Assembly (NCBI GenBank): GCA_963732365.1
Contig: CAVSZC010000007.1
Coordinates: 310,001-374,000 of the forward strand
DNA from: SR-FBR-E99 sp963732365
GTDB taxonomy: Bacteria; Bacteroidota; Bacteroidia; Bacteroidales; VadinHA17
Reading direction: 5' to 3'
DNA: 64,000 nt
Shown here: positions 35,096 to 44,867 of the stretch, piece after piece
Position numbering within the stretch: the stretch's first letter is position 1
Layout of the letters: each line of letters begins with the position of its first letter
Position numbers and translations under genes: made by a program
Notes under the pieces: model-generated
Database searches by the model: none
The model's input: only the letters and a program-made list of their open reading frames with translations
What the model was told of the DNA's origin: nothing

Positions 35096-36334
35096 CTACC
35101 TGTTTATCATTAGTTTTTGTCTGAACTCCTTACTGCCGTATTCAACTGTCACCACGTAGATGCCTGCTGGCAGGTCAAGTGACAGAGAGCTGCTTTCACC
35201 TTCCGGTTCTCCTGAATAAACCGTTCGCCCGCTCAGATCATTTACGGTAAGCTTTACTGAGCTGCCATGCAGATCAGAGAGATCAATCATAATTGTGCCT
35301 GTGCTCGGATTGGGGTAGATCCTGAACCATGACTGAACTTCCGTGTCACCGATATCTGACAGGGTAACCTTTACCGCATGTGCGTATAAATGGCTGTACC
35401 GGCCGGACGCATCCCTGGCCCTGAAATATAGTATATGGTCACCGCTGGTCACCCCGGTAAGGTTCGCTGTAAACTCCACCACTGGTTTGCCGCCGGGCGA
35501 GGGTAGAGAATAAACAGTTCCTTTGCCAAAACCCGGATCGGAGTCAAGGAAGTATTCGATGGCCGTCACATTGGCAGTTGTTGCCGGCAGGGCCTTGAAG
35601 ACATAAAATATCTGTTGGCTGGCGGGGCTCCAACGGCCATTATTGTCACGGGTCCTCAGCATTATCATGTGAAATCCCTGATTGAGAGAACTTATATCGA
35701 CATTGAAGGCAAGTTCCATTTTGTTTGCAGGCGTTGCTATGGGGATGTTTACTGCAGAACCGAAGCCGGGGTCAGTGTCAATGAAATACTCAGCCATGGT
35801 GATCTGGGCTGCAGTAGCGCCCTGCGACCTGAAAACGTAAAATACCTGCTCAAAGGAAGAGCTCCAGCGGCCAGAATTATCACGGGCCCTGATAACCATC
35901 ATGTGAAATCCCTGAGACAGGGCACTGATATTAACATTAAAGCTCACCTCCAGTTTGTCTGCCGGGGTTGTCACCGTAATGCCGGTGGCTTTCCCGAATC
36001 CCGGATCGCTGTCAATGAAATATTCCGCTTTGGCAATTTTGCTGTCTGCCGTGCCCTGAGCCCGGAAGACGTAAAAGACCTGCCTGAGACCCACGCTCCA
36101 CCGGCCCATGTCGTCACGGGCCCTGTAAACCAGCATATGAAATCCCTGAGTGAGCGCACTTATGTTCACAGAATAGCTCAATGACAAATCATTGGCCGGG
36201 ACTGATATCGGGATATTGGTGGCCTTGCCGAAGCCGGGGTCTGTATCAATGAAGTATTCCGCCCTGTTTATCTTCTGCCCTGTGCATATCATGGCAGCAG
36301 ATAACAATGTCAGTATTAAGATCAGCTTTTTCAT
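35096..36334 (-). CDS. T9SS cargo protein with four 78-residue repeats
   Basis: The ATG at 36334 gives 412 residues; the frame opens five codons earlier only at a TTG. After a signal peptide (MKKLILILTLLSAAMICTG) come four tandem repeats of about 78 residues, each with AEYFIDTDPGFG, an NISALxQGFHM core and DxxGRWS, ending FYVF. The last 75 residues are a type A T9SS sorting domain (FRIYPNPSTGTIMIDL ... LPAGIYVVTVEYG), so it is secreted across the outer membrane. The function of the repeats is not recognised. It follows the beta-helix gene by 18 bases. Confidence 0.9.
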   Translation of the reverse strand: MKKLILILTLLSAAMICTGQKINRAEYFIDTDPGFGKATNIPISVPANDLSLSYSVNISALTQGFHMLVYRARDDMGRWSVGLRQVFYVFRAQGTADSKIAKAEYFIDSDPGFGKATGITVTTPADKLEVSFNVNISALSQGFHMMVIRARDNSGRWSSSFEQVFYVFRSQGATAAQITMAEYFIDTDPGFGSAVNIPIATPANKMELAFNVDISSLNQGFHMIMLRTRDNNGRWSPASQQIFYVFKALPATTANVTAIEYFLDSDPGFGKGTVYSLPSPGGKPVVEFTANLTGVTSGDHILYFRARDASGRYSHLYAHAVKVTLSDIGDTEVQSWFRIYPNPSTGTIMIDLSDLHGSSVKLTVNDLSGRTVYSGEPEGESSSLSLDLPAGIYVVTVEYGSKEFRQKLMINR

Positions 36335-36352
36335 TGCTGCAGGCGTCAATTA

Positions 36353-37345
36353 CTACTTTCCTGATTTTACCTTAATAGTGCATGCCAGGCCCTTGTCGGA
36401 ATAGGCAGTGCCTGCGATGGTTGCTGCATATATATGCGGCAGGTTGGGTATACCTGACAGCACATAGGGTGTCGGACCGCCAAAAACACCGCAGTCGATC
36501 CCGCTGACACCTGCTCCTATGGCAGGCGAACCGGTCTTGAGTTTCCATTTTGCATCATCACTGTAATTCAGTGAGCCGCTGAAATCGACAAAAACATTGG
36601 CCATGACTACGTTGTAAAGGTTACCATTGGCATTGGTGCCGGCACCAGAAAAAATGTTATTATTGATGGCATTACCCGTGTTTAACGCTATAGTACCATT
36701 TGGTGCGACTATAATGTTGTTTGCCATGCTCGCATTATAAGCACTGATAACAACACCACCATTAGTCAATATATTATTGACTATCTGCAAATTGCCACTG
36801 GTGGAAATGAAATTCATATAGCCACCTACTATATTATTTGAAATAACCGAATTGGTCACTTTCTTACCATAACCTACCATGTTAAGACTTCCGGTGTAGT
36901 TCTGAAGGATGAGTATATTACTGACATCCATGTAATTAGTAATAACTGCTACATTGCATCTGATAATACTGATGTCATTAACGTAAAGACCAATACCGCC
37001 ATTTATTTTGCATCCTGTTATTATGCTGCCCGCAGAACCGGCCTGAAAATCAATGGCACTTTTAAAAGTAGCTGAAATGCCAAAGGCCTGGGTGCTGTCA
37101 TTATCTGTCAGGAAGTACCCGGGACCAATAATGACAAGTTTTTTCGAGATATCCGCTCCGTCATAATCTGTCGGTGACCCTTCGACATAGATTGTATCAC
37201 CATTGCTGGCAGCATCGTTCGCTGCCTGCAGCGTAGCATAATCCGGATCTGCCGCAGGGTTGTTATTCACCCTGATAAGATGTTGTCCGCAGACAATACC
37301 ACCTACGAGCGTAAAGATCAGACCGAGTAAAAGTTGCTTTTTCAT
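36353..37345 (-). CDS. Exported right-handed beta-helix protein
   Basis: A 330-residue protein with signal peptide (MKKQLLLGLIFTLVGGIVCG). It opens with a NosD/pectate-lyase-like segment (NNNPAADPDYATLQAANDAA) and continues as rungs rich in N-x-I/V and G (IINNILTNGG, SNNIVGGYMN, NNNIFSGAG). No catalytic set is evident. It lacks a clear sorting domain, though the next gene in the transcript has one. Confidence 0.8.
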   Translation of the reverse strand: MKKQLLLGLIFTLVGGIVCGQHLIRVNNNPAADPDYATLQAANDAASNGDTIYVEGSPTDYDGADISKKLVIIGPGYFLTDNDSTQAFGISATFKSAIDFQAGSAGSIITGCKINGGIGLYVNDISIIRCNVAVITNYMDVSNILILQNYTGSLNMVGYGKKVTNSVISNNIVGGYMNFISTSGNLQIVNNILTNGGVVISAYNASMANNIIVAPNGTIALNTGNAINNNIFSGAGTNANGNLYNVVMANVFVDFSGSLNYSDDAKWKLKTGSPAIGAGVSGIDCGVFGGPTPYVLSGIPNLPHIYAATIAGTAYSDKGLACTIKVKSGK

Positions 37346-37502
37346 GACTGACTGGATTTAGTTGTTTTTATGATAACACAAGTTAGGCTCCGGAATCCTA
37401 ACACATCGTTCCCTGCGTCCCAAACTTTGTTCTCTGTGTGCCAACTTTAAAAAAGTGAAGCGCGGGTCACCGCACAGAATGTCAAATAATTCAGAATTGG
37501 CG

Positions 37503-39674
37503 TTACCTTTTTATCGCACTCGGGTTTTCGCCAAATTCCCTTTTGAAGACCCTGCTGAAGTGCGAGACATTCTTGAATCCTGTCCTGTAAGCGGTCTCGG
37601 CAACCGTAAGAAGTGAGTCATGCAGCAGTTCCTTCGCACGGTGCAGACGGAGAGAACGAAGGTATTCTGTTATGGTCATGTTGGTCAGTGACCTGAACTT
37701 GCGGTAGAGCTGCGTGCGACTCATTGCCATCTCATTGCTGAGTCTGTGAATGTCAAAGCCCTCGTCCCCAAGGTTAACAAGCATTATCTCCCTGATCCTT
37801 CTCATGAAGGTATCCTCATAATGAAAATCTTTATCCTCTGTGAGCACAAGGGTACCAAATCCTGCGTATCTCTCCTGCAGCTTTATCCTCTGAGATATCA
37901 GGGCCCTGAGCTGAACCTTCAGTTCCTCCTTGTAAAAAGGCTTGGTGATATAAGCGTCTGCACCCCTTTCAAGACCTTCAAGCCTGGAAGCAATATCAGC
38001 CTTTGCTGTAAGCAATACCACAGGGATATGGCTTGTCCGGAAATCATTCTTGACCGTGTCAAGCATCCTTATGCCATCCATGACAGGCATCATGACATCG
38101 CTTAATATTATGTCAGGCACAAACTCAACCGCTTTCAGAATACCCTCATTCCCGTTTGACGCAACAATGAGGTCAAAATCTCTCTCAAGCAGAGATATGA
38201 GGTAATAAACAACATCGGCATTATCATCCACCACCAGGAGCATAGGCTTCTCATGGTGTTTGTGTTTTAAAGCCTGTGAAAGAGCGTCGCTCCTTTTTCC
38301 CGTTTGTAAATAGGTCAGTATCCCTCCTTTCATCTCATGCAGGGCCGGGTCCTCCTGTAGCAGAGCATCATGTGTGACCGGAAGGTTAATGACAAACTCC
38401 GTCCCCTCTCCATATATGCTCCCCGCAACAATTGTCCCTCCCAGAAGCTTAACCAGCTCCCTTGTGAGTGACAGGCCGAGCCCTGACCCAACCGATGAAT
38501 TTGTGTTGTACTCGTCGACCCTGTAGAAACGGTCGAAGATATAAGGGAGGTGATTTTCCGGGATACCCTGACCATTGTCACTTACCCTGATTTCAAACCA
38601 GCCATCATTCCTGAGTGCTGAACTGACCTCCACCCTGCCGTTGGGCTGCGTGAATTTGAGGGCATTGGAGACCAGGTTTGAGATTATCTGAAGAAGCTTT
38701 TCAGGTTCATAATCGATAACCACAACTCTTTCACACGAAGAGAAGTTAAGCGAGACCCGCGACAGGGCAGCCATCGACTGAAACAGTTCCACAATATACC
38801 TTAAATAGGTATTAATATTGCCCCTGATCATCCTGACGGGCATGTTGCCCGTCTCAAGCCTTGACAGGTCGAGCATCTGGTTCACCAGGTTCAGGAGGAT
38901 TCCGGCATTCCTTTCAATCTTCTCGCTCCCCTCGCTGAGCCATTTCACGGGATCACTCCTTATAAGGTCATTCATCCCGGTGATGATTGTCAGCGGCGTA
39001 CGGAACTCGTGAGTGATGTTCGTATAAAGCTTCGTCTTTGATTCATCAAGTTCCCTGACACGGTCAGTCTCCATGTGCTCAAGCTTGATTTTCTGCGTGA
39101 TGAAACTCATAACAAACAACATGGCAAACCCTGATATCCATAACAGGTTCACAACGTAAAGCGAAATATTCACCTCAGCCGTCATCTCGGGCGGGACGGT
39201 CAGGCGCGAATCCAGCAACCCGGCTAAAACGACGGTAATGACATAAATAATGAATATCCAGAGCGTAGCCCGTTTTTCACGAAAGTTGAGTGAGAAAAAG
39301 ACTTGCGCCAGCCCGACGAATATGAGTCCTCCTGAATTGGGTATGCCTCCCAGAAGCAGAATGAAGATGAATGTTATGATTACAACCGCACTCTGGTCGA
39401 TGAAGACACGCCATACCCCCATCTGATAAGTGATGAGAGGCATGATGACTCCCTGAAGATAGATGGCTGTAAGAATAAAACCGTAGTATATCAGAAGCTT
39501 TAACTCAGGAAAGACGATGTGATACACCATTGTCACACAGAGAATCATTGATGTAACTGCAATGCTCGATATCCAGTTGATTTTTTTCTGGGTAAGAGTA
39601 TCCTCATCCATCCCGGGTCTGGCGAGGATTTTTGTGATCCATTGGTCCGCTTTGTGAATCAGGGGAAAGGACAT
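37503..39674 (-). CDS. Hybrid sensor kinase/response regulator with AraC output
   Basis: A 723-residue one-protein two-component system. Six hydrophobic helices fill residues about 30-200 in place of the large periplasmic sensor of polysaccharide HTCS proteins. Then come HisKA (NITHEFRTPLTIITGMND), HATPase (NLVSNALKFTQPNG, DNGQGIPENHLPYIFDRFYR), a REC domain (SDVMMPVMDG with the acceptor Asp) and an AraC domain (HRLSNEMAMSRTQLYRKFRS). It is divergent from the S9 peptidase gene; a 19-base palindrome lies between them. Confidence 0.92.
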   Translation of the reverse strand: MSFPLIHKADQWITKILARPGMDEDTLTQKKINWISSIAVTSMILCVTMVYHIVFPELKLLIYYGFILTAIYLQGVIMPLITYQMGVWRVFIDQSAVVIITFIFILLLGGIPNSGGLIFVGLAQVFFSLNFREKRATLWIFIIYVITVVLAGLLDSRLTVPPEMTAEVNISLYVVNLLWISGFAMLFVMSFITQKIKLEHMETDRVRELDESKTKLYTNITHEFRTPLTIITGMNDLIRSDPVKWLSEGSEKIERNAGILLNLVNQMLDLSRLETGNMPVRMIRGNINTYLRYIVELFQSMAALSRVSLNFSSCERVVVIDYEPEKLLQIISNLVSNALKFTQPNGRVEVSSALRNDGWFEIRVSDNGQGIPENHLPYIFDRFYRVDEYNTNSSVGSGLGLSLTRELVKLLGGTIVAGSIYGEGTEFVINLPVTHDALLQEDPALHEMKGGILTYLQTGKRSDALSQALKHKHHEKPMLLVVDDNADVVYYLISLLERDFDLIVASNGNEGILKAVEFVPDIILSDVMMPVMDGIRMLDTVKNDFRTSHIPVVLLTAKADIASRLEGLERGADAYITKPFYKEELKVQLRALISQRIKLQERYAGFGTLVLTEDKDFHYEDTFMRRIREIMLVNLGDEGFDIHRLSNEMAMSRTQLYRKFRSLTNMTITEYLRSLRLHRAKELLHDSLLTVAETAYRTGFKNVSHFSRVFKREFGENPSAIKR

Positions 39675-39814
39675 TATGAAAACGGATCAGAAGGTTTAGC
39701 TGCAAATCATACACAAGTTACTAAATAAACAAAGGGAAAGCAATTTTTTTTTAGGAGAAGCAGCCCGTAGGTTAAAATTATAAACCCGCATAGCGGTACA
39801 CCCTGCATCACTCC

Positions 39815-39833
39815 GTGTGACACAGTGTCACAC
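39815..39833. promoter_or_regulatory. Perfect 19-base palindrome, candidate operator
   Basis: GTGTGACAC-A-GTGTCACAC is fully symmetric. It contains TGTGA N7 TCACA, one base longer in the centre than a Crp site. It lies about 64 bases before the -7 box of the S9 peptidase gene, in a position suited to an activator, between two divergent genes. Confidence 0.5.
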
Positions 39834-39887
39834 CGTGGTTTAACAATTACTTTGAATAATCAATCTGTCGATTTCTGTAAATTATTT

Positions 39888-39895
39888 TACCTTTG
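39888..39895 (+). promoter_or_regulatory. -7 box of the S9 peptidase gene
   Basis: TACCTTTG, full consensus match, 43 bases before the ATG at 39939. Confidence 0.55.
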
Positions 39896-39938
39896 AGTTA
39901 ATGCAACTGCATGTTAACCATTGAACATAAATGAACCC

Positions 39939-42005
39939 ATGAAAAAACTTACCCTTTTATTAACCCTTATCGCTCTGCTGAGCGCAAATGGCTGCAAAAC
40001 AGAAACTGAAAATAAAGCAGCAGCCACAGTTATTGATGTGTCACTGACTGATGCCGAAAAAGCCGGCGGTGTTCTTACTCCCGAAATACTCTGGAAATAC
40101 GGACGTATCGGATCGATTGTCCTAACTCCTGACGGTTCAACCGTTCTCTATACGGTGACTCATTACGACCTTCCCACCGAAGCACGGACCACCAATATCT
40201 ATTCCATCCCCTCATCAGGGGGTACTGCCGTTCAGCTTACCACTGAAGGAGGGTCAGGGCCGCAATGGATAGAGAATGGTGCCACAATAGCTTTCCTCGC
40301 CGACGGTAAGATCATGACCATGAAACCTGACGGCACTGCAAAGAAGGAGATTACCGGCTTGCAGGACTTTGAAATACTATCGTTCTCCCCTGCCGGAGAC
40401 AAGGTATATTTCACCCGCCGCGTCAAGCTCGACCAGACTGCAAATGAAAAATACGGTCTCTCCAATGCAAAGGTCCGCATCATCGATGACCTTATGTACA
40501 GGCACTGGAACTACTGGCACGATTACTCGTACAGCCACCTGTTCGTGGCCTCGTTCGACGGATCAGCCATCAGCAGTGAGAAGGATATTATGGAGGGACA
40601 GCGTTTTGACACCCCTGACGCACCCTATTTCGACGAGGCTGACATCAGCTGGAGCCCTGACGGCAGGTTTATCGCATATTCATGCAAGAGACTGACAGGC
40701 AAGGCATATACCCTGAGCACAAACACCGACATATATCTGTATGATGTAACAACAGGAGAAGAGAAGAACATCACTGAAGGAAACATGGGTTATGACAAAA
40801 CCCCTGTCTTTTCTCCTGACGGAACTATGGTTGCCTATGCAAGCATGGAGGAAGACGGCTATGAGTCGGACCTGGAGCGTTTGTTTGTATATAATGTCGT
40901 CACCGGCGAGCGCAAATGGGTCTCTGAAGGGTGGGATTACAACGTTGGAAATATTCAGTGGAACGGCAATGAAGCCATCTGGTTCACAAGTCCGTATCGC
41001 GGTACCCAGCCTGTATTCAACATTGCACTCGCCGACGGAAAGATCACCAGGGTCACTGAAGGCGATTATGACATGGGGCCGCTCCAGCTTCAGAACGGGG
41101 TGCTTGTTTCAGGGATGATGTCAATGGCCCGCCCGACGGAGGTTGCAAACGTCAATATGGCAACAGGTGAGTTCTCAATGATAACCGATGTCAACGGCCA
41201 TATCTACAAGAGCATTAAGATGGGCAAGTCAGTTGAGAGATATACGAAGACAAAGGATGGGAAGGACCTGCAGAGCTGGATCATCTATCCGCCTGACTTC
41301 GACCCGGCGAAGAAGTATCCTGCCCTGCTCTACTGCAAGGGAGGGCCGCAAGGGTCTCTCGGTCAGGGATGGAGTTACCGCTGGAACTACCAGATGATGG
41401 CTGCCAACGGATACATCGTGGTGGCTGTCAACCGCCGCGGCAACTCGGGCTTCGGAAGCTACTGGCGCGAACAGATTTCCGGCGATTACGGCGGGAAAAA
41501 CATCCAGGATTATCTCGATGCTATCGACGATATGGCTAATGAGCCCTATGTTGATAAGGATCGCCTGGGTGCTGTTGGGGCGAGCTACGGTGGTTACTCG
41601 GTATTCTATCTTGCCGGGATGCACAACAAGCGCTTCAAGGCATTTGTGTCACACTGCGGTGTCTATAATACCATTGCAGAGTACGGATCAACCGAGGAGT
41701 ACTGGTACCCGAACAAGGATTACCAGGGTGCGCCGTGGGACAAGCCGCAGCCTCCGGGATACAATAAGTTCTCTCCTCATACAATGATTGACAAGTGGGA
41801 TACACCCATACTGATCATCACCGGTGCCAACGACTTCCGCATACCCTACAGCCAGAGTCTCGAGGCTTTCAACTCGGCTCAGCTCAGAGGTGTGCCCAGC
41901 AGGCTGCTCTTCTTCGAGAATGAGACGCACTGGGTAACTAAACCCCAGAACTCGGTCATATGGCAGAAGGAGTTCTTTGAGTTCCTGGATACCTATCTGA
42001 AGTAG
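39939..42005 (+). CDS. S9 family prolyl oligopeptidase-like lipoprotein
   Basis: The ATG at 39939 gives 688 residues; the frame opens six codons earlier only at a TTG. The leader MKKLTLLLTLIALL ends in a lipobox (SANGC). Residues about 40-430 form a WD40-like propeller (LTPDGSTVLYTV, WSPDGRFIAYS, FSPDGTMVAYA). The alpha/beta-hydrolase domain has the nucleophile in GASYGGYSVF, Asp in GANDFRIPYSQ and His in ENETHWVTK. It cleaves short peptides, probably in the periplasm. It may be controlled by the divergent hybrid regulator. Confidence 0.92.
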   Translation: MKKLTLLLTLIALLSANGCKTETENKAAATVIDVSLTDAEKAGGVLTPEILWKYGRIGSIVLTPDGSTVLYTVTHYDLPTEARTTNIYSIPSSGGTAVQLTTEGGSGPQWIENGATIAFLADGKIMTMKPDGTAKKEITGLQDFEILSFSPAGDKVYFTRRVKLDQTANEKYGLSNAKVRIIDDLMYRHWNYWHDYSYSHLFVASFDGSAISSEKDIMEGQRFDTPDAPYFDEADISWSPDGRFIAYSCKRLTGKAYTLSTNTDIYLYDVTTGEEKNITEGNMGYDKTPVFSPDGTMVAYASMEEDGYESDLERLFVYNVVTGERKWVSEGWDYNVGNIQWNGNEAIWFTSPYRGTQPVFNIALADGKITRVTEGDYDMGPLQLQNGVLVSGMMSMARPTEVANVNMATGEFSMITDVNGHIYKSIKMGKSVERYTKTKDGKDLQSWIIYPPDFDPAKKYPALLYCKGGPQGSLGQGWSYRWNYQMMAANGYIVVAVNRRGNSGFGSYWREQISGDYGGKNIQDYLDAIDDMANEPYVDKDRLGAVGASYGGYSVFYLAGMHNKRFKAFVSHCGVYNTIAEYGSTEEYWYPNKDYQGAPWDKPQPPGYNKFSPHTMIDKWDTPILIITGANDFRIPYSQSLEAFNSAQLRGVPSRLLFFENETHWVTKPQNSVIWQKEFFEFLDTYLK

Positions 42006-42075
42006 GCAGTCGGCAGTTAATCAGTAAGTTATGATTGGAGACTGAAGACTGGAGACTGAAGACTGAAGACTATTT
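42006..42075. repeat. Heptamer array filling a convergent gap
   Basis: Ten units in register: gcagtcg, gcagtta, atcagta, agttatg, attggag, actgaag, actggag, actgaag, actgaag, actattt. The phase begins on the base after the S9 peptidase stop and the array contains the stop codon of the lactonase-like gene on the other strand (42070-42072). Confidence 0.85.
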
Positions 42076-43155
42076 AAGAAATCGTACGCAGGCCGGTGCG
42101 TTTAGCTGCAGGTTGGCTGCAGCTTCTTCATCTCCGTTACTGCCGGCAGGCATTACAGATATTTCATTTGAACGCTGGTTCGCAACCAGAAAGTACTCAC
42201 CCGAAGGGGAGACATCGAAGTTGCGCGGCCAGTTGCCGCCGCACGACTGATGCTTCGGTGAAGAGAGTGTCCCGTCAGGACCGACTTCAAATGTCACGAT
42301 GCTGTTGTCACCCCTGTTTGACCCGTATATCTTCTTTCTGTCATTAGAGAAGTGCATGTCAGCACAGTAGTTTTTTGCCTCGAAGCCATCAGAAAGAGTG
42401 GACAATGTCTGTTTCAGAACAGGTGTTTCAGGCAGGATATCATAAACAGATATTGTTGATGCGAGCTCATTGATGACATAAAGGTTTGCATAAGATTTAT
42501 CAATAGCCATGTGCCTCGGGCCGCATCCCGGCTCACAGATGAAGAAGGGCACATCGGAATCCATCAATAACCCCATGGTAGTATCGAGCTTCAGCTGGTA
42601 CACCCTGTCGAGGCCAAGGTCGGAGATATAATAAATATTCAGCCTCGGATTATGGATGGTCATATGGGGGTGCGACTTCTCACCGTAGAAGATCACATCC
42701 GTTACCTTCTCGGGCATCCCGTCGCCATTCAGCCTTACAACAGAGACAGAGCCACTGCCGTAGTTCGCCGTGATCAGGTAGTTGCCGTCGGCTGAAACAG
42801 TAATGTGGCACGGCCCGCCTCCGCCCTGGTTCAGCTGCCCTGTTTTCTCGATTGTCCCGGATTCAGCATCGAACCTGACGGTGGTTATTCCTCCCCCGGC
42901 TTTCAGGTCAAAGGAGTCAACCTCGTTAACGAAATAGATCAGATCATCACCGCCAAAGGTAAAAAAGGAAGGATTATCACCGACAGTGATCTCTGTAAGC
43001 TTTTCAGGGTTGCCGTTACCGTCCAGTTTGCAGAGCAGCACGTCAGCCACGCCATCACCTGAATAGCCGGACGCAATGAATATATTCTCTCCCATATTAC
43101 ATGATGCTAGAAGTGCAGTGAGTATCACAATCAGAAACAGTGTTAGATTTTTCAT
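42070..43155 (-). CDS. Lactonase-like seven-bladed propeller lipoprotein
   Basis: A 361-residue protein with a lipobox leader (MKNLTLFLIVILTALLASC). The blades resemble the 6-phosphogluconolactonase/Lactonase family: GGGPCHITVSADGNYLITAN, CEPGCGPRHMAIDKSYANLY, YCADMHFSNDRKKIYGSNRG, and NWPRNFDVSPSGEYFLVANQ. Family members are cytoplasmic lactonases or exported propellers; the lipobox favours an envelope role. Its last codons lie in the heptamer array. Confidence 0.88.
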   Translation of the reverse strand: MKNLTLFLIVILTALLASCNMGENIFIASGYSGDGVADVLLCKLDGNGNPEKLTEITVGDNPSFFTFGGDDLIYFVNEVDSFDLKAGGGITTVRFDAESGTIEKTGQLNQGGGGPCHITVSADGNYLITANYGSGSVSVVRLNGDGMPEKVTDVIFYGEKSHPHMTIHNPRLNIYYISDLGLDRVYQLKLDTTMGLLMDSDVPFFICEPGCGPRHMAIDKSYANLYVINELASTISVYDILPETPVLKQTLSTLSDGFEAKNYCADMHFSNDRKKIYGSNRGDNSIVTFEVGPDGTLSSPKHQSCGGNWPRNFDVSPSGEYFLVANQRSNEISVMPAGSNGDEEAAANLQLNAPACVRFLK

Positions 43156-43535
43156 TCGATTAATTAATTTTTATTTTATTGGTCGAACGGAACTTGCGTG
43201 AGTTCAATAAAATCCTATTGCAAGCTCCTGGTCATACAAGTTTCATTTGATTGCCTGTCTATTATTGTTTTCTTAAGCCTTATTGAACAGCCATCATGAT
43301 GGCAAACAAAAGACAAATATGAGGCAATTTATTAAAATCCATGATAAATACCCCTGCAAAGTATAATATCAGGCGAGAGCAAGATGAAAGCATGATTTTA
43401 GGGATTAAAAAGGGTGAAAACTTGCAGATCTGATCTGATTCTATAATTTTGTAAAATAAATTGCTCCAAATATGTAAATTAAATGAGTCATAATGTGTAA
43501 ATCAATATATTAATAATACGTAAAATATTCTCGTA
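43156..43535. other. AT-rich gene-free stretch before the AAA/DUF4143 gene
   Basis: This 380-base stretch holds a 14-base palindrome (gccatcatgatggc, 43290-43303) and a promoter for the gene to the right (43422-43451). It is visibly richer in A and T than neighbouring spacers. No open frame or RNA gene is recognised. Confidence 0.6.
43422..43451 (+). promoter_or_regulatory. Promoter of the AAA/DUF4143 gene
   Basis: TTG at 43422-43424, a 19-base spacer, then TAATTTTG at 43444-43451, a good match to the Bacteroidetes promoter. The leader would be roughly 80 bases. Confidence 0.6.
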
Positions 43536-44789
43536 ATGAGTTATATATTAAGAATTATCGAAGATGAGATTAAAGCCAAGCTGAACGCTTCAGGAGCAGT
43601 TCTGATTCGCGGTCCGAAAGCATGCGGTAAAACAGAAACAGCTCTGAGATTAGCATCAAGTGTTCTCCGGGTTGACCAGGACGAGCAGGTGCCCTATCTG
43701 ATGGATGCCGATCCAAAACGGCTGCTGGCAGGTAAGACACCTCGTCTGATTGACGAATGGCAGGTACAACCGAAACTATGGAACTACATACGGCATGAAA
43801 TAGATGCCCGTAAAGAAAAGTCACAGTTTATTCTTACCGGTTCCTCAACTCCCGATGATAAAATCCCTATCCATTCCGGGGCAGGAAGATTTACCACCGT
43901 AGATATGCGGACACTGTCATGGCAGGAATTGGGTTACTCCACCGGCCAGGCAAGCATGAAACAACTGTTGTCAGTTAACGAGATTGATCTGTCAGACAGG
44001 TCTGTCGATCTCGAGACAATTGTAGAAAGAATTCTTAAAGGTGGCTGGCCTGGTCTGCTTAAATCCACAACAGATGAGGCCTTGCTGCTTAATCGTGCTT
44101 ATATCGATCTGATAGCGGAAAGCGATATGAGTCGTATCTCGGACATTAAGCGCGACCCGGTAAAAGTGAGAAATATTTTCAGGTCTATAGCAAGGAATAC
44201 GGCAACACTGGTGGCCAAAACCACTATCGTTAAGGATATTAAAGAGTATGACAGCGGTGATATATCGCGTCCGACCTTGTATGAATATCTGGATGCCCTG
44301 GAACGGTTGATGATCATTGAAAACCAACCGGCATGGAGTACACATATCCGCTCGTCTGCATCGCTGAGAAAATCATCGAAAATACATTTTACCGATGTCT
44401 CATTATCTGTAGCTGCATTGGGTGCAGATAAAGAATCGTTATTGAAAGATGTGAAGTTTACAGGTTTTTTGTTCGAATCACTGGCCACCCATGATCTGCG
44501 GGTCTACGCCCGGGCAAATGATGCCAGCGTGAGTCATTACTCTGATTCGAGTGGCCTGGAGATCGACTGCATTGTACAGAAACGCAACGGTGATTGGGCG
44601 GCATTTGAGACAAAACTCGGCACGGGGATGATTAATGAAGCTGCTTCCAACCTAAAAAAATTAACAGCGACATTGGACATAGAAAAGACAGGTCCGCCAA
44701 AGTCACTGAATATCATTGTCGGAACGGGAGTAAGCTACACTCGTCCCGACGGCATCAATATTATTTCACTTGCTTCTCTGGGGGTTTGA
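43536..44789 (+). CDS. AAA ATPase with DUF4143 domain
   Basis: A 417-residue protein. The N-terminal AAA domain has Walker A (GPKACGKTETA, residue 26) and LIDEWQ, then FILTGSS at the sensor position. The C-terminal DUF4143 domain carries a PD-(D/E)xK-like signature, EIDCIVQKRNGDWAAFETKLG split as Asp then ExK. The family is abundant, patchily distributed and of unknown role; nuclease activity is inference. It stands alone in an AT-rich pocket, consistent with acquisition by transfer. Confidence 0.88.
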   Translation: MSYILRIIEDEIKAKLNASGAVLIRGPKACGKTETALRLASSVLRVDQDEQVPYLMDADPKRLLAGKTPRLIDEWQVQPKLWNYIRHEIDARKEKSQFILTGSSTPDDKIPIHSGAGRFTTVDMRTLSWQELGYSTGQASMKQLLSVNEIDLSDRSVDLETIVERILKGGWPGLLKSTTDEALLLNRAYIDLIAESDMSRISDIKRDPVKVRNIFRSIARNTATLVAKTTIVKDIKEYDSGDISRPTLYEYLDALERLMIIENQPAWSTHIRSSASLRKSSKIHFTDVSLSVAALGADKESLLKDVKFTGFLFESLATHDLRVYARANDASVSHYSDSSGLEIDCIVQKRNGDWAAFETKLGTGMINEAASNLKKLTATLDIEKTGPPKSLNIIVGTGVSYTRPDGINIISLASLGV

Positions 44790-44867
44790 AAATCCTTCAT
44801 ATTCCACCCTGACTACTGCACACTTTCTTCAGGATTAATGCAAACTAAATGGGAACGTTCATAGGGA

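Noticed and set aside
39815..39833. Canonical Crp site
   Set aside because: The spacing TGTGA N7 TCACA is one base longer than the classical site; kept only as an unnamed palindrome.
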